A stretch of 64,000 bases of DNA from an uncultured Paracoccaceae bacterium. Lineage in GTDB: Bacteria > Pseudomonadota > Alphaproteobacteria > Rhodobacterales > Rhodobacteraceae. This document shows positions 1-9,775 of the stretch, piece after piece. The stretch spans positions 62,001-126,000 of the forward strand of contig CANLVD010000006.1 in the NCBI GenBank assembly GCA_947494445.1. The letters run 5' to 3'. The first letter of the stretch is position 1. Each line of letters opens with the position of its first letter. The translations under genes were made by a program, and so were the position numbers. The notes under the pieces are model-generated. The model was not told where the DNA came from. It saw nothing but the letters and a program-made list of their open reading frames with translations, and did not search any database.

Positions 1-1419
1 GCCAGCGGTCCCAAGCCCAAAATGCTCAGGCCCCGCCTGACCGCCAGCATGACCGCCACCGATCGTGATCTCGCGCATCTGGCGCGCCCCTTTGGGTGTT
101 TCCAACTCGATCCAGGCGCCTACAGCCGCAACATTGGGCGCAGGCTGGCGCAACTCAACGCTCACCCAGGTGCCAACAGCCTCCGTCACATTCTCATATA
201 TCCGCATCGCCGCTCTGCGGTTCACCACCACCAGATCCAGCCGCCCGTCGCGGTTCAGATCCACCAGCGCGCCTCCGCGAGAGCGCGCTTCATCCGCCAC
301 GCCTGCCTTAACAGAAGCTTCCGTGAACACGCCATCTGTGCCCTGCATCAGCAGATTGTTCGGGTCCGCCATGGCATTGCCGGGCATCTGATCGACATTG
401 CCCTTGGCGATGAACAGATCGCTCAAACCATCATTGTCCACATCACCAAACTGGGCATGCCATCCGGTCGACGGCCTGCCGTCCGCGCCCGTATGGGGGC
501 GCTGGGCGTAGGTGCCGATGCCAAACGGTGCCGCCACCCAGCGCCCCGGTCCATCGGACAACTGCAACAACTGATCGCCCATCGAGGTCAGCATCACATC
601 AGGATATCCATCACCCGAGATGTCGCGCGACGCGATGCCCATCCCCCAGATGGAGACCTGCGCCCAGCCGTCAGCCTCCCCCAGAAACCGGTTCTCATCA
701 GGTCGCCAGACTTGCTCGCCACCGCCCCGGACATAGTAATGCCGGTCGTTGGACAGGCGCAGATCGGCCTGACCGCGCCGGGACGGGTCGGAAAACAGGA
801 TCGACAACGGGCAGAAGCCCGGCTCCAGTGCAAAGCCTTGCCCGTAACCTGTTCCGTCATGGCGGTAGATGCGGTTCGCGTCACAGGCCTCGAACGGACC
901 GTCTGGATCACTGCGGTCCACGTAGTTGCCAAAGGCAAGTGTAGGGAATTCCGCACCTGCCTCCCATGTGGCCGAAAACGCAGTGGTCCAGCGGTCCGCA
1001 CTTTCAAAGCCCCAATCGCCTGGTGCAAACCGGCATCCCCCAAGCCCGCGTAGCAGAACATTCTCGCCCACCCGCAATATTGCCAGATCCATCAGTCCAT
1101 CACTGTCGATGTCGAGCGGATAGGCCCCGGTCACAGCGTCGAGCACGGGGAAATCCGAGACTTCTGCAAAGGCCAGCGCCCCTCCGTCCGGGGTTTGATT
1201 GACATAGAGCCGTGTCGGCTCAGTCCCGCCAGCGGCGAGAATCTCCGGCAGATGATCTCCGTTGCAGTCGAAGGTGGCGACACCCCCGCCCACGAAATGC
1301 TCCCATCCGCCTGCATAGACCTGAGGGACGTCCAAAGCGTCGGACCGATCTATAAAAACGGGACCTGCGACAACGGGAAGAGCCAACACTGTCAGGCCAA
1401 AGACAAAGGTCTTCACCAT
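1..1419 (-). CDS. FG-GAP/VCBS repeat protein with ASPIC/UnbV C-terminal domain (CRTAC1-like), 3' end cut by window
   Basis: The reverse strand is open from an ATG at 1419 to the first base (473 codons) with no stop, so the C-terminus is missing. A signal peptide (MVKTFVFGLTVLALPVVAGP) predicts export. The mature part holds several FG-GAP-type calcium-loop motifs (TFDCNGDHLPE, DIDSDGLMDL, DISGDGYPDV, DVDNDGLSDL, DLNRDGRLDL) typical of beta-propeller repeats. The last visible part (REITIGGGHAGGQAG...HFGLG) matches the ASPIC/UnbV domain of CRTAC1-type proteins. Only one base separates its ATG from the stop of the upstream ROK regulator, so the two are probably co-transcribed. Function is unknown; an extracellular or periplasmic binding role is an inference from the fold. 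Confidence 0.85.
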   Translation of the reverse strand, partial: MVKTFVFGLTVLALPVVAGPVFIDRSDALDVPQVYAGGWEHFVGGGVATFDCNGDHLPEILAAGGTEPTRLYVNQTPDGGALAFAEVSDFPVLDAVTGAYPLDIDSDGLMDLAILRVGENVLLRGLGGCRFAPGDWGFESADRWTTAFSATWEAGAEFPTLAFGNYVDRSDPDGPFEACDANRIYRHDGTGYGQGFALEPGFCPLSILFSDPSRRGQADLRLSNDRHYYVRGGGEQVWRPDENRFLGEADGWAQVSIWGMGIASRDISGDGYPDVMLTSMGDQLLQLSDGPGRWVAAPFGIGTYAQRPHTGADGRPSTGWHAQFGDVDNDGLSDLFIAKGNVDQMPGNAMADPNNLLMQGTDGVFTEASVKAGVADEARSRGGALVDLNRDGRLDLVVVNRRAAMRIYENVTEAVGTWVSVELRQPAPNVAAVGAWIELETPKGARQMREITIGGGHAGGQAGPEHFGLGTAG

Positions 1420-1420
1420 C

Positions 1421-2668
1421 TCACCCCAACGTCTCATCGGTCAGCGCCGCAAGCGCCAGTGCTGCGGCCCCGCGTGCCCAGACCAGATCTCCCCAGGCAT
1501 GGGGTTCCACCCTGGGCAGATCGCGCCCGGTGTTGAGCGCCATCAGTTCCAGTTCAGTGATCACATCAGGCCCATGCAGGTAATCAAACCGCATCCGGTC
1601 GCCCGAGATCAGGATCAGCGGCGGGTCAAACAGATTGATGATGTTGGCCAGCCCCAGCGACAGATAGCGCCCGGCACGCTTGAAGATCGACCGCGCTGCC
1701 GTGTTGCCCGCCTTTGCATGGGTATACAAACTGTCGAGCAGCACGGGCGTCTCGAACCCATCCCGGTTGGTCCAGTTCAGCGCCGTCGCAGCTTCACGCG
1801 CCAGCGCATAATCGGCCACATAAGCCTCAAGACAGCCGCGCTGACCGCAGCGGCACAGCGCACCATCAAGCTGCACCTTGGTGTGGCCAAGCTCCATCCC
1901 CAGCCCCTTGCCGCCATAATAAAGCCGGTGATCCACGACCAGTCCCATACCGACGCCGTGTTCTATGGTGACCACGGCAAAATCCGACAGGGCGCGCCCC
2001 TCGCCGAACCACAATTCGGCCAGCGTCACCAGATTGGCGTCATTGTCCACATGCACCGGTATGCCCAGATGCGCCTGCATCTGATGGGCAAGCGGCTGGT
2101 CACGTTCCCGTAAAAGCGGTGACCAGAGCACCGTCCCGCCTGCATTCTCCACATATCCCGGCACCCCAAGTCCGATGGCCGAGACATCCGCGCGGGTCAG
2201 GCCAGAACCATCCAGCACCTTGTCCAGCAGGAATTCCGCTTCCAACAGCAGATCATCGGTGCTCATCATCTGCACCTTGCGCTCATGGGCGGCTTCAGCG
2301 ATCTGGTTGCCGGCGAAATCGCAGATCACGGCCGAATGCGCCCAGTCGCTGAGCTTCAGCCCGACCACGTAATGCTTCTCGCCCGAGACCCTGAGTGCCA
2401 CGCGGGGTCGTCCTCTGTGGCTTTCACCATCCTCAAGCAGATCGCGCGCCTCTGACAGATGGCCGGTGTCGATCAGGTCTCCGGTGATGGTCGTGACCGA
2501 ACCGGGGCTCACATCAAGCGCTCGGGCCACATCCACACGGGGCAGGGCACCGGCGGCCCGGACGCATTCAAAGATCTGTTGGCGCAAAGGCCTGTCCGTG
2601 CGTGTGCCCTGCGGCAGCAGGGGGCCACATCCGGCAATTTGGGCCCCAAATCTCAGGTTCTGGTTCAT
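1421..2668 (-). CDS. xylR: ROK-family transcriptional regulator, probable xylose repressor XylR
   Basis: A ROK/NagC-type regulator of about 415 residues. An N-terminal winged helix-turn-helix (around residues 20-75, including VARALDVSPGSVTTITGDLI) is followed by the ROK sugar-kinase-like domain with the cysteine zinc motif CRCGQRGCLEAYV. It is transcribed divergently from a complete xylose uptake and catabolism operon, so D-xylose-responsive repression of that operon is the natural inference. The AATTTGAC half-site just 5' of the gene suggests autoregulation. The start is uncertain: ATG at 2668 is chosen, but in-frame TTG (2683) and GTG (2680) also exist and none has a clear Shine-Dalgarno sequence. 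Confidence 0.88.
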   Translation of the reverse strand: MNQNLRFGAQIAGCGPLLPQGTRTDRPLRQQIFECVRAAGALPRVDVARALDVSPGSVTTITGDLIDTGHLSEARDLLEDGESHRGRPRVALRVSGEKHYVVGLKLSDWAHSAVICDFAGNQIAEAAHERKVQMMSTDDLLLEAEFLLDKVLDGSGLTRADVSAIGLGVPGYVENAGGTVLWSPLLRERDQPLAHQMQAHLGIPVHVDNDANLVTLAELWFGEGRALSDFAVVTIEHGVGMGLVVDHRLYYGGKGLGMELGHTKVQLDGALCRCGQRGCLEAYVADYALAREAATALNWTNRDGFETPVLLDSLYTHAKAGNTAARSIFKRAGRYLSLGLANIINLFDPPLILISGDRMRFDYLHGPDVITELELMALNTGRDLPRVEPHAWGDLVWARGAAALALAALTDETLG

Positions 2669-2684
2669 GTTGCGCTGCACCAAT

Positions 2685-2693
2685 AAATTTGAC
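2685..2693. promoter_or_regulatory. Half-site of the putative XylR operator
   Basis: AAATTTGAC here repeats one arm of the 17-bp palindrome at 2781-2797. It lies immediately upstream of the regulator start codons, where binding could repress the regulator itself. This rests on sequence resemblance only. Confidence 0.35.
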
Positions 2694-2780
2694 GACTGAA
2701 ATTAAAACCGGTTTGAATCTTTGGAAAAGAGGAAAAACCGACCAAATCTCGAATTCAGGCTAGGGAATTTGTTTGAATTG

Positions 2781-2797
2781 GTCAAATTAAATTTGAC
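2781..2797. promoter_or_regulatory. 17-bp palindrome, probable XylR operator with overlapping -35-like TTGACA
   Basis: GTCAAATTAAATTTGAC is a perfect inverted repeat with one central base, in the AT-rich region between the ROK regulator and the xylose-binding protein. A TTGACA hexamer at 2793-2798 overlaps its right arm and could be the -35 element of the xyl promoter, though no good -10 is obvious. A repressor bound here would block polymerase. Position and symmetry are seen; the identity of the ligand protein is inferred. Confidence 0.5.
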
Positions 2798-2886
2798 AAA
2801 TAAATTAAATAGAGAGATGGTCAGGCATCGGCGAGATTCGTCGTGCATCCTGCGATACGGATGCGTTGAAATGGGAGGAAAACCAA

Positions 2887-3912
2887 ATGCGCAAGGCGCT
2901 TATGCTCGCGACGGCGATGTCCGTTATTGCATCAGTACCCGCTTACGCTCAGGACATGACTGTCGGGGTAAGCTGGTCGAATTTTCAGGAAGAACGCTGG
3001 AAGACAGATGAGGCCGCCATCAAGGGCGCGCTTGAGGCCGCTGGCGCGACCTATGTCTCTTCCGACGCTCAAAGCTCTTCTGCCAAGCAGCTGGCCGATG
3101 TTGAAAGCCTGATCGCTCAGGGCGTTGATGCTCTGATCATTCTGGCACAGGACGCTCAGGCCATCGGCCCTGCAGTTCAGGCAGCAGCCGACGAAGGCAT
3201 CCCCGTGGTTGGCTATGACCGTCTGATCGAAGACCCACGTGCCTTCTACCTGACCTTTGACAACGTTGAAGTTGGCCGGATGCAGGCACGCGCGGTGTTC
3301 GCCGCTCAGCCCAAGGGTCGCTATGTCATGATCAAGGGCTCGCCCACCGATCCAAACGCAGACTTCCTGCGTGGCGGTCAGCAGGAAATCCTGCAGGCAG
3401 CCATCGACAAGGGTGACATCACCATCGTGGGTGAGGCGTACACAGACGGCTGGTTGCCAGCAAACGCTCAGCGCAACATGGAGCAGATCCTGACCGCCAC
3501 CGACAACGGTGTTGACGCGGTCGTGGCCTCCAACGACGGCACCGCCGGTGGTGTTGTTGCCGCACTTGCAGCTCAGGGCATGGACGGCATCCCCGTCTCC
3601 GGTCAGGACGGCGATCATGCCGCGCTGAACCGTGTTGCCAAAGGCACGCAGACCGTATCCGTGTGGAAGGACGCACGTGATCTGGGCAAGGCCGCAGGCG
3701 AGATCGCCGTGGCACTGGCTGGCGGTTCGGCCATGGGTGATGTCTCCGGCGCACAAAGCTGGACCTCTCCTTCGGGCACCGAGATGACAGCTGTTTTCCT
3801 CGCCCCTGTTCCGGTCACATCCGCCAACCTCGGCGCTGTGGTCGATGCAGGCTGGATCACCCAGGAAGCACTCTGCCAGGGCGTGTCCAACGGACCCGCA
3901 CCCTGCAACTGA
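2887..3912 (+). CDS. xylF: D-xylose ABC transporter substrate-binding protein
   Basis: A periplasmic sugar-binding protein of 341 residues. The Sec signal peptide (residues 1-22, ending AYA-QD) precedes a type I periplasmic-binding fold with IILAQDAQAI, VVGYDRLI and VVASNDGTAGG, all typical of the XylF/ribose-binding family. The start is placed at ATG 2887 because GGGAGGA lies at a good distance upstream; an ATG seven codons earlier would spoil the signal peptide. It is the first gene of the operon, followed by a stable hairpin and then the permease, which fits the usual excess of binding protein over membrane components. Confidence 0.93.
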   Translation: MRKALMLATAMSVIASVPAYAQDMTVGVSWSNFQEERWKTDEAAIKGALEAAGATYVSSDAQSSSAKQLADVESLIAQGVDALIILAQDAQAIGPAVQAAADEGIPVVGYDRLIEDPRAFYLTFDNVEVGRMQARAVFAAQPKGRYVMIKGSPTDPNADFLRGGQQEILQAAIDKGDITIVGEAYTDGWLPANAQRNMEQILTATDNGVDAVVASNDGTAGGVVAALAAQGMDGIPVSGQDGDHAALNRVAKGTQTVSVWKDARDLGKAAGEIAVALAGGSAMGDVSGAQSWTSPSGTEMTAVFLAPVPVTSANLGAVVDAGWITQEALCQGVSNGPAPCN

Positions 3913-3932
3913 TCCCTCCCAGGGGATACACC

Positions 3933-3964
3933 GCACGCGCCCGGATCATTTAACGGGCGCGTGC
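3933..3964 (+). terminator. Strong intercistronic hairpin between xylF and xylH
   Basis: GCACGCGCCCG (3933-3943) pairs perfectly over 11 bp with CGGGCGCGTGC (3954-3964) around a 10-nt AT-rich loop. No T-run follows, so it is more likely a 3'-end stabiliser or leaky attenuator that keeps xylF mRNA abundant than a full terminator. Confidence 0.6.
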
Positions 3965-3992
3965 ACCCAAACCCAACCGAAGGCACAGGCTC

Positions 3993-5288
3993 ATGAGCAC
4001 CCCTGAGACCGCGGCGCCCGCTCGCCGCGACAAGAATATCTTTGCCGCATTGGAACTCGACACCCGACTTCTCGGCATGGTCGGCGCATTCATTTTGCTG
4101 TGCCTAGCTTTTAACGTCATGACGGACGGACGGTTCCTGACCCCGCGCAACATATTCAATTTGACCATTCAGACCGTATCGGTCGCGATCATGGCAACCG
4201 GCATGGTCTTCGTGATCGTCACCCGGCACATCGATCTTTCCGTCGGCTCGCTGCTGGCGACCTGCTCGGCCGTCATGGCCATGACGCAGACCAGCATCCT
4301 GCCCGATATGATGGGCCTTGGCCTTGGCCATCCGCTGATCCCATGGCTGACCATTGCCGCGGGTCTGATCACCGGCATTGTCATCGGTGCATTTCACGGC
4401 TTTCTGGTCGGCTACATGATGATCCCGGCCTTCATCGTGACCCTTGGCGGCCTTCTGGTCTGGCGAAACGTCGCCTGGTATCTGACCAACGGTCAGACCA
4501 TCGGCCCGCTCGACCAGACGTTCCAGTATTTCGGTGGCACCAACGGCACGCTCGGCACTGATCTGAGCTGGATCGTCGCCGTCATCGCGGTGCTTGCCAC
4601 TGTCTACGGTCTTTGGCAGGCGCGCCGCTCAAAGCAGTCCCATGACTTCAAGGTCAAGCCCGCATGGGCCGAGGTTACCCTTGGCGTGATCGCGGGCGCA
4701 GCCATCCTGGGCTTCATCGCCATCCTGAATTCCTACGATATCCCGTCGCGCCGACTGGCCCGCATGTTCGAGAACCGGGGCGAGACGATGCCGGAGGGCT
4801 TCACCGCAGCATACGGCCTGCCGATCTCGGTGCTGCTGCTGATCGCGGTTGCCATTTTCATGACACTTCTGGCGCGCCGCACCCGTCTTGGCCGCTACAT
4901 CTTCGCAACCGGTGGCAACCCGGATGCGGCTGAGCTCTCGGGCATCAACACCAAGATGCTGACGGTCAAGATCTTTGCCCTGATGGGTGCGCTTTGTGCC
5001 ATCTCGGCGATCGTGGCCTCTGCGCGATTGACCAACCATTCCAATGACATCGGCACGCTTGACGAATTGCGCGTCATTGCCGCTGCTGTCATCGGGGGCA
5101 CAGCGCTTTCGGGCGGCATCGGGACCATTCACGGCGCTATTCTGGGCGCGCTCATCATGCAATCCCTGCAATCGGGCATGGCCATGGTCGGCGTGGATGC
5201 ACCCTTGCAAAATATTGTTGTCGGCATCGTTCTGGTGCTCGCGGTTCTGATCGATATCATCTACCGCAAACGGACAGGAGCCAAGTGA
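3993..5288 (+). CDS. xylH: D-xylose ABC transporter permease
   Basis: An inner-membrane permease of 431 residues of the BPD_transp_2 family (XylH/RbsC/AraH type). Many hydrophobic segments are visible, including the conserved early segment around TVSVAIMATGMVFVIVTRHIDLSVGS and the late glycine-rich stretch RVIAAAVIGGTALSGGIGT that contacts the ATPase. It has a longer central cytoplasmic stretch than RbsC, as XylH-type permeases do. It lies between the binding protein and ATPase genes; its stop codon overlaps the ATPase start, indicating translational coupling. Confidence 0.93.
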   Translation: MSTPETAAPARRDKNIFAALELDTRLLGMVGAFILLCLAFNVMTDGRFLTPRNIFNLTIQTVSVAIMATGMVFVIVTRHIDLSVGSLLATCSAVMAMTQTSILPDMMGLGLGHPLIPWLTIAAGLITGIVIGAFHGFLVGYMMIPAFIVTLGGLLVWRNVAWYLTNGQTIGPLDQTFQYFGGTNGTLGTDLSWIVAVIAVLATVYGLWQARRSKQSHDFKVKPAWAEVTLGVIAGAAILGFIAILNSYDIPSRRLARMFENRGETMPEGFTAAYGLPISVLLLIAVAIFMTLLARRTRLGRYIFATGGNPDAAELSGINTKMLTVKIFALMGALCAISAIVASARLTNHSNDIGTLDELRVIAAAVIGGTALSGGIGTIHGAILGALIMQSLQSGMAMVGVDAPLQNIVVGIVLVLAVLIDIIYRKRTGAK

Positions 5289-6037
5289 TGACCACCCCTC
5301 TTGTAGACATGCGCAACATCTCGATCTCGTTCGGAGGCGTGCGCGCTGTGGACGATGTCAGCATCGATCTTCACGCAGGCGAAGTCGTGGGCCTTCTGGG
5401 CCACAATGGCGCGGGTAAATCGACGCTGATCAAGATCCTCTCGGGCGCCTACCGCAAGGACAGCGGCCAGATCTTCGTCAATGGCAAGGAAGTGACGATC
5501 AACTCGCCACGCGATGCCCGCGACCAGAACATCGAGACGATCTACCAGACGCTCGCGCTTGCGGACAATCTCGATGCGGCCTCCAACCTCTTTCTGGGGC
5601 GCGAGCTGACCACACCGCTGGGCTTTGTCGATGATGCCAAGATGGAGGCCGAGACGCGCAAGATCATGGCGCGCCTCAACCCCAACTTCAAGAAACTCAG
5701 CGAGCCGGTCTCGGCCCTCTCGGGCGGTCAGCGCCAGTCGGTTGCGATTGCGCGTGCGGTCTATTTCAACGCCAAGATCCTGATCATGGACGAACCCACC
5801 GCAGCTTTGGGTGTGCATGAGACCAAGATGGTGGCCGAACTGATCGACGAGTTGAAAAAACAGGGCCTTGGCATTTTCCTCATCTCGCATGATACCCATG
5901 AGATGATGGAACTGTGCGACCGGGTCTCGGTCATGAAAAACGGCCAGTTGGTCGACACTGTCCGGGTCGAGGATGTGACCGAGGATGACATCCTTGGCAT
6001 GATCATCCTTGGCAAGAAACCCAGCAAGGCCGCCTGA
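5288..6037 (+). CDS. xylG: Sugar ABC transporter ATP-binding protein, single-domain
   Basis: The cytoplasmic ATPase of the xylose importer. Walker A is GHNGAGKST (about residues 38-46), the signature is LSGGQ, and Walker B is ILIMDEPTAAL followed by the switch histidine in LISHD. At about 249 residues it has one nucleotide-binding domain, whereas enterobacterial XylG has two fused copies near 500 residues. It therefore resembles FrcA-type subunits that would work as a homodimer. ATG at 5288 overlaps the xylH stop; a GTG one codon earlier is also possible. Its stop overlaps the xylB start. Confidence 0.9.
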   Translation: MTTPLVDMRNISISFGGVRAVDDVSIDLHAGEVVGLLGHNGAGKSTLIKILSGAYRKDSGQIFVNGKEVTINSPRDARDQNIETIYQTLALADNLDAASNLFLGRELTTPLGFVDDAKMEAETRKIMARLNPNFKKLSEPVSALSGGQRQSVAIARAVYFNAKILIMDEPTAALGVHETKMVAELIDELKKQGLGIFLISHDTHEMMELCDRVSVMKNGQLVDTVRVEDVTEDDILGMIILGKKPSKAA

Positions 6038-7479
6038 TGTTCATCGGCCTTGATCTGGGCACCTCGGGTCTCAAGGGCATCGTCATTGATGATGCGCAAA
6101 CCCTGCTGGCCGAGGCCAATGCGCCCCTGCAGGTCCAGCGCCCGCACTCGGGCTGGTCCGAGCAATTGCCCTCGGACTGGATCGCAGCCGCTGAGGCCGT
6201 GATGGATGCGCTCAGCGCCGAGGTCGATTTCGCAGGCGTCACCGGCATCGGGCTGAGTGGCCAGATGCATGGTGCCACACTTTTGGGCCGTGATGACACC
6301 GTTCTGCGCCCCTGCATCCTGTGGAACGACACCCGCAGCCATGCCGAAGCCGCAGCCATGGACGCAGATCCCCGGTTCCGTGCGATCTCGGGCAACATCG
6401 TCTTTCCGGGCTTCACCGCATCCAAGCTCGCATGGGTCAGGAACAACGAGCCCGAGATCTTTGAAGCAACCGCCAAAGTGTTGCTGCCAAAGGATTATCT
6501 GCGCCTCTGGCTGACCGGAGAATACGTGGCCGAGATGTCGGATGCTGCCGGCACAAGCTGGCTTGACACAGGTGCGCGTGACTGGTCGGACGCGCTTCTG
6601 GGCGCAACCGGTCTGACCCGCGATCACATGCCAAGACTGGTTGAAGGCTCGCAGGCTTCGGGCCAGATCCGCACCGAACTTGCCAGCCGCTGGGGCCTGA
6701 GCCGCAGCACGGTCGTGGCAGGTGGCGGCGGTGACAATGCGGCCTCTGCCATCGGGGCAGGGATCGCCGCACCGGGTGAGGCGTTTTTGTCGCTTGGAAC
6801 CTCCGGCGTGCTGTTTGCCTCCACCGCCAAATATGCGCCCGATCCCGATACGGCTGTGCACAGCTTCTGCCACGCCCTGCCAGACACATGGCATCAGATG
6901 GGTGTGATCCTGGCCGCAACCGATGCGCTGGAATGGTATGCACGTCTCACCGGCACAACCGCTGCCGGCCTGACGTCAGATCTTGGTGATCTGACGGCTC
7001 CGGGACTGGCAAGCTTCCTGCCCTATCTGGGCGGCGAGCGCACACCCCATAACGATGCCCAGATCCGCGGTGCGATGCTGGGGCTGGAACACGCAACTGA
7101 TCGCGCCGCAGGCACCCGGTCCATTCTGGAAGGCGTGTCCTTTGCCTTTTGCGATTGCCGCGATGCGCTCAGCGCGACCGGCACCCGCCTTGAAACGGTC
7201 ATCGCGCTGGGGGGCGGTAGCCAGTCGGACTACTGGTTGTCCTGTCTTGCAACCGCGCTCAACCTGCCGATCTCCGTGCCTGAGGCAGGTGACTTCGGCG
7301 CTGCTTTCGGTGCCGCCCGCCTGGGACAGATGGCCGCCACAGGGGCGGGGGCCGAGATTGCGACAAAACCGAAGATCGCGCAGGTCTTCGAGCCTGATAC
7401 CGACCTTGTGCCAGCTTTCAAGGACGCCCATTCTCGTTACAAATCTGCCTACACTGCACTGAAAGGGATCGACCGATGA
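6037..7479 (+). CDS. xylB: Xylulokinase
   Basis: A FGGY-family carbohydrate kinase of 480 residues that phosphorylates D-xylulose to xylulose 5-phosphate for the pentose phosphate pathway. The N-terminal phosphate loop [11 protein letters not shown], the substrate motif GLSGQMHGA and the C-terminal ATP-binding segment [12 protein letters not shown] are all present. Length fits the XylB subgroup. Start and stop overlap xylG and xylA by 1 and 4 bases, so it is in the middle of one transcript with the importer and the isomerase, which supports xylulose rather than another polyol as substrate. Confidence 0.94.
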   Translation: MFIGLDLGTSGLKGIVIDDAQTLLAEANAPLQVQRPHSGWSEQLPSDWIAAAEAVMDALSAEVDFAGVTGIGLSGQMHGATLLGRDDTVLRPCILWNDTRSHAEAAAMDADPRFRAISGNIVFPGFTASKLAWVRNNEPEIFEATAKVLLPKDYLRLWLTGEYVAEMSDAAGTSWLDTGARDWSDALLGATGLTRDHMPRLVEGSQASGQIRTELASRWGLSRSTVVAGGGGDNAASAIGAGIAAPGEAFLSLGTSGVLFASTAKYAPDPDTAVHSFCHALPDTWHQMGVILAATDALEWYARLTGTTAAGLTSDLGDLTAPGLASFLPYLGGERTPHNDAQIRGAMLGLEHATDRAAGTRSILEGVSFAFCDCRDALSATGTRLETVIALGGGSQSDYWLSCLATALNLPISVPEAGDFGAAFGAARLGQMAATGAGAEIATKPKIAQVFEPDTDLVPAFKDAHSRYKSAYTALKGIDR

Positions 7480-8780
7480 CCTCTTATTTTGATGGCATTG
7501 CGCCCGTCACATTTCAGGGGACAAGCGCCTCGACCGACCTGGCCTACCGCCACTACGACGCTGATGAAGTGGTGATGGGCAAACGGCTTGAGGATCATCT
7601 GCGCTTTGCCGTTGCATGGTGGCATTCCTTTGCCTGGCCCGGCGGCGATCCGTTCGGTGGACAGACATTCGAGCGTCCGTGGTTCGGCGACACCGTGGAA
7701 CTGGCCAAGCAGAAGGCCGATGCGGCCTTTGACCTCTTTGCCATCCTTGGCCAGCCTTATTTCTGTTTCCACGATGCCGACATTCGCCCCGAAGGCGCTG
7801 ATTTTGCGGAAAATACCGCGCGTCTGGACGAGATCACGGATTACATCGGCGAGAAGATGGAAGCCGGTGGTCCGAAACTCCTCTGGGGCACGGCCAACCT
7901 GTTTTCACACCGCCGCTACATGTCCGGTGCCGCCACCAACCCAGACCCGGACGTATTTGCCTTTGCGGCTGCAACCGTGAAGACCTGCATGGACGCGACC
8001 ATCAAGCTGGGTGGTGAGAATTACGTCCTCTGGGGCGGGCGCGAAGGGTATGAAACCCTGCTCAACACCGATCTGAAACGCGAGGATGCCCAGCTTGGGC
8101 GGTTCCTCAATATGGTCGTGGACTACAAGCACAAGATGGGCTTCAAGGGCACGATCCTGATCGAGCCGAAGCCACAGGAGCCCACAAAGCACCAGTATGA
8201 CTATGATGTCGCCACTGTTTACGGCTTCCTGCGGCGTCACGGGCTGGAGGATGAGGTCAAGGTCAACATCGAACAGGGCCACGCCATTCTGGCCGGACAT
8301 TCCTTCGAGCATGAGATCGCGGTCGCGCAAGCCCTCGGCATCTTTGGCTCCATCGACATGAACCGCAATGACTATCAGTCGGGCTGGGATACTGATCAGT
8401 TCCCCAATTCCGTGCCGGAAGTGATGCTGGCTTACTATGAAATCCTCAAGGGGGGTGGCTTTGCCTCAGGCGGCACCAATTTCGACGCGAAGCTGCGCCG
8501 TCAAAGCCTTGATCCGGTTGATCTTGTTGCCGCTCACGTAGGGGCCATGGATGTTTGCGCTCGGGGCCTGAAGGCTGCTGCTGCACTGCTAGAGGATGGC
8601 AGTCTTGAGGCCGCGCGGGAGGCCCGCTACGCGGGGTGGAACACACCGGCATCACAGGGGCTGGCGACACAAGCCACGCTGGAGCAGTGCGAGGATTGCG
8701 TGCGCGCGGACAACATCAATCCCGAACCGCGTTCGGGTCAGCAGGAACGGCTTGAGAACATCGTCAATCGATTTGTCTGA
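7476..8780 (+). CDS. xylA: Xylose isomerase
   Basis: Converts D-xylose to D-xylulose; 434 residues, the length of class II xylose isomerases. Conserved active-site motifs include CFHDADI (catalytic His with Asp), the metal-binding region [18 protein letters not shown], and SIDMNRND. The ATG overlaps the xylB stop (ATGA). It is the last gene of the operon and is followed after 70 bp by a perfect 20-bp palindrome that looks like the operon terminator. Confidence 0.96.
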   Translation: MTSYFDGIAPVTFQGTSASTDLAYRHYDADEVVMGKRLEDHLRFAVAWWHSFAWPGGDPFGGQTFERPWFGDTVELAKQKADAAFDLFAILGQPYFCFHDADIRPEGADFAENTARLDEITDYIGEKMEAGGPKLLWGTANLFSHRRYMSGAATNPDPDVFAFAAATVKTCMDATIKLGGENYVLWGGREGYETLLNTDLKREDAQLGRFLNMVVDYKHKMGFKGTILIEPKPQEPTKHQYDYDVATVYGFLRRHGLEDEVKVNIEQGHAILAGHSFEHEIAVAQALGIFGSIDMNRNDYQSGWDTDQFPNSVPEVMLAYYEILKGGGFASGGTNFDAKLRRQSLDPVDLVAAHVGAMDVCARGLKAAAALLEDGSLEAAREARYAGWNTPASQGLATQATLEQCEDCVRADNINPEPRSGQQERLENIVNRFV

Positions 8781-8849
8781 AAGTAAGCTCGTAACACTCT
8801 GTTAATAAGCTGAAAAAAGCAAGTTGCTGATCTTGCTGGCTTTCTCGAT

Positions 8850-8874
8850 CCTGTCCCCGCGGGGACAGGTTTAT
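8850..8874 (+). terminator. Rho-independent terminator of the xyl operon
   Basis: CCTGTCCCCGCGGGGACAGG (8850-8869) is perfectly self-complementary and is followed by TTTATT. It lies between xylA and the convergent thioredoxin-fold gene and can end transcription from the xyl side. Confidence 0.75.
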
Positions 8875-8880
8875 TGCCGC

Positions 8881-9630
8881 TCAGGCAGTGGCTTTGCAAT
8901 GCTGTCCTTCGGCCTGTTCCAGCGCAATCAACCGGTCAAGATCTGCCGGTTTGATCGCGCCAATCACCAACGTCCGTCCGACGATGGTGGCGGGCGTGCC
9001 GTAAAGGCCAAAGACATATGCCAGCGCATGAGACCGTTCGATATGCGCCGTTACATCCGCACTATCGCGATCCCGCCGCAAGTAGCGCTCGTTCAGCCCA
9101 AGATCAGCCGCAAAGCGCCGCAGGAATGCAGGCGTCGGGCGCAGACTGGTTTTCATCAGGTAGGCATGCACATCCACATAAGGCACCTGCTGGCTGGCCG
9201 CCAATGCCAGACGCGCTGCCGGTTCGCTGTCCCGTGACAGGAGCGGCAACTCGTGCCATGTGAGCGCCAGGTCATCCTTGCGGGTCAGAAGATGATGGCT
9301 CAGCACCCGGCAATAGGGGCAATAGTAATCGGTGAAGACGGCGATGGGCACCTGTGCGGGTGATCCGTGGTCAAACAGATCCGCACAGGGATCGGCATTC
9401 AGGGCTGCAATCTGGGTGGGCGCTGGGCGCGTATTCTCGCCGTCCAGACCGGCAAACAGGCTCGGGCCCTGCGAAACCTCGTTCAGGCGCAAACGCCGGA
9501 ACCCGTTTGGTGCCTCCATCCGTTCAAAGGTGAAGTCCCGGTTCAGCATCGCATGAACACGCGGAAACCCCACGCCCACGGCGGCAAGACCTCCAAGGGC
9601 CAGAACGGTGCGTCGGGTCTTGGGTTGCAT
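8881..9630 (-). CDS. DsbA-family thioredoxin-fold protein (CPYC), exported
   Basis: A 249-residue protein with an N-terminal export signal (MQPKTRRTVLALGGLAAVGVG; the RRTVLALG stretch resembles a weak Tat motif). A DsbA-like domain follows with CPYC in FTDYYCPYCRVLSHHLL and the cis-proline segment LYGTPATIVG. Such proteins act as periplasmic thiol oxidoreductases; whether this one oxidises or isomerises disulfides cannot be told. It is divergent from the urate genes and convergent with xyl, so it seems to be a single gene. Confidence 0.85.
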   Translation of the reverse strand: MQPKTRRTVLALGGLAAVGVGFPRVHAMLNRDFTFERMEAPNGFRRLRLNEVSQGPSLFAGLDGENTRPAPTQIAALNADPCADLFDHGSPAQVPIAVFTDYYCPYCRVLSHHLLTRKDDLALTWHELPLLSRDSEPAARLALAASQQVPYVDVHAYLMKTSLRPTPAFLRRFAADLGLNERYLRRDRDSADVTAHIERSHALAYVFGLYGTPATIVGRTLVIGAIKPADLDRLIALEQAEGQHCKATA

Positions 9631-9775
9631 CGCAAAAACTCATCACATCGGAACACGTAGGCCATGGGATACAAACTGGCCGGGCTTGCGCCAAGCCCCC
9701 CTCACGAAACTGTCAGAGCTTGCAGGTCCGGCCAAAGACGGTATGGATTGGGTGCAAAGACCAAAGAGAGGTTCC

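Noticed and set aside
22-1053. Plus-strand open frame of 343 codons
   Set aside because: Shadow of the minus-strand FG-GAP gene, which shows repeated calcium-loop motifs and a signal peptide.
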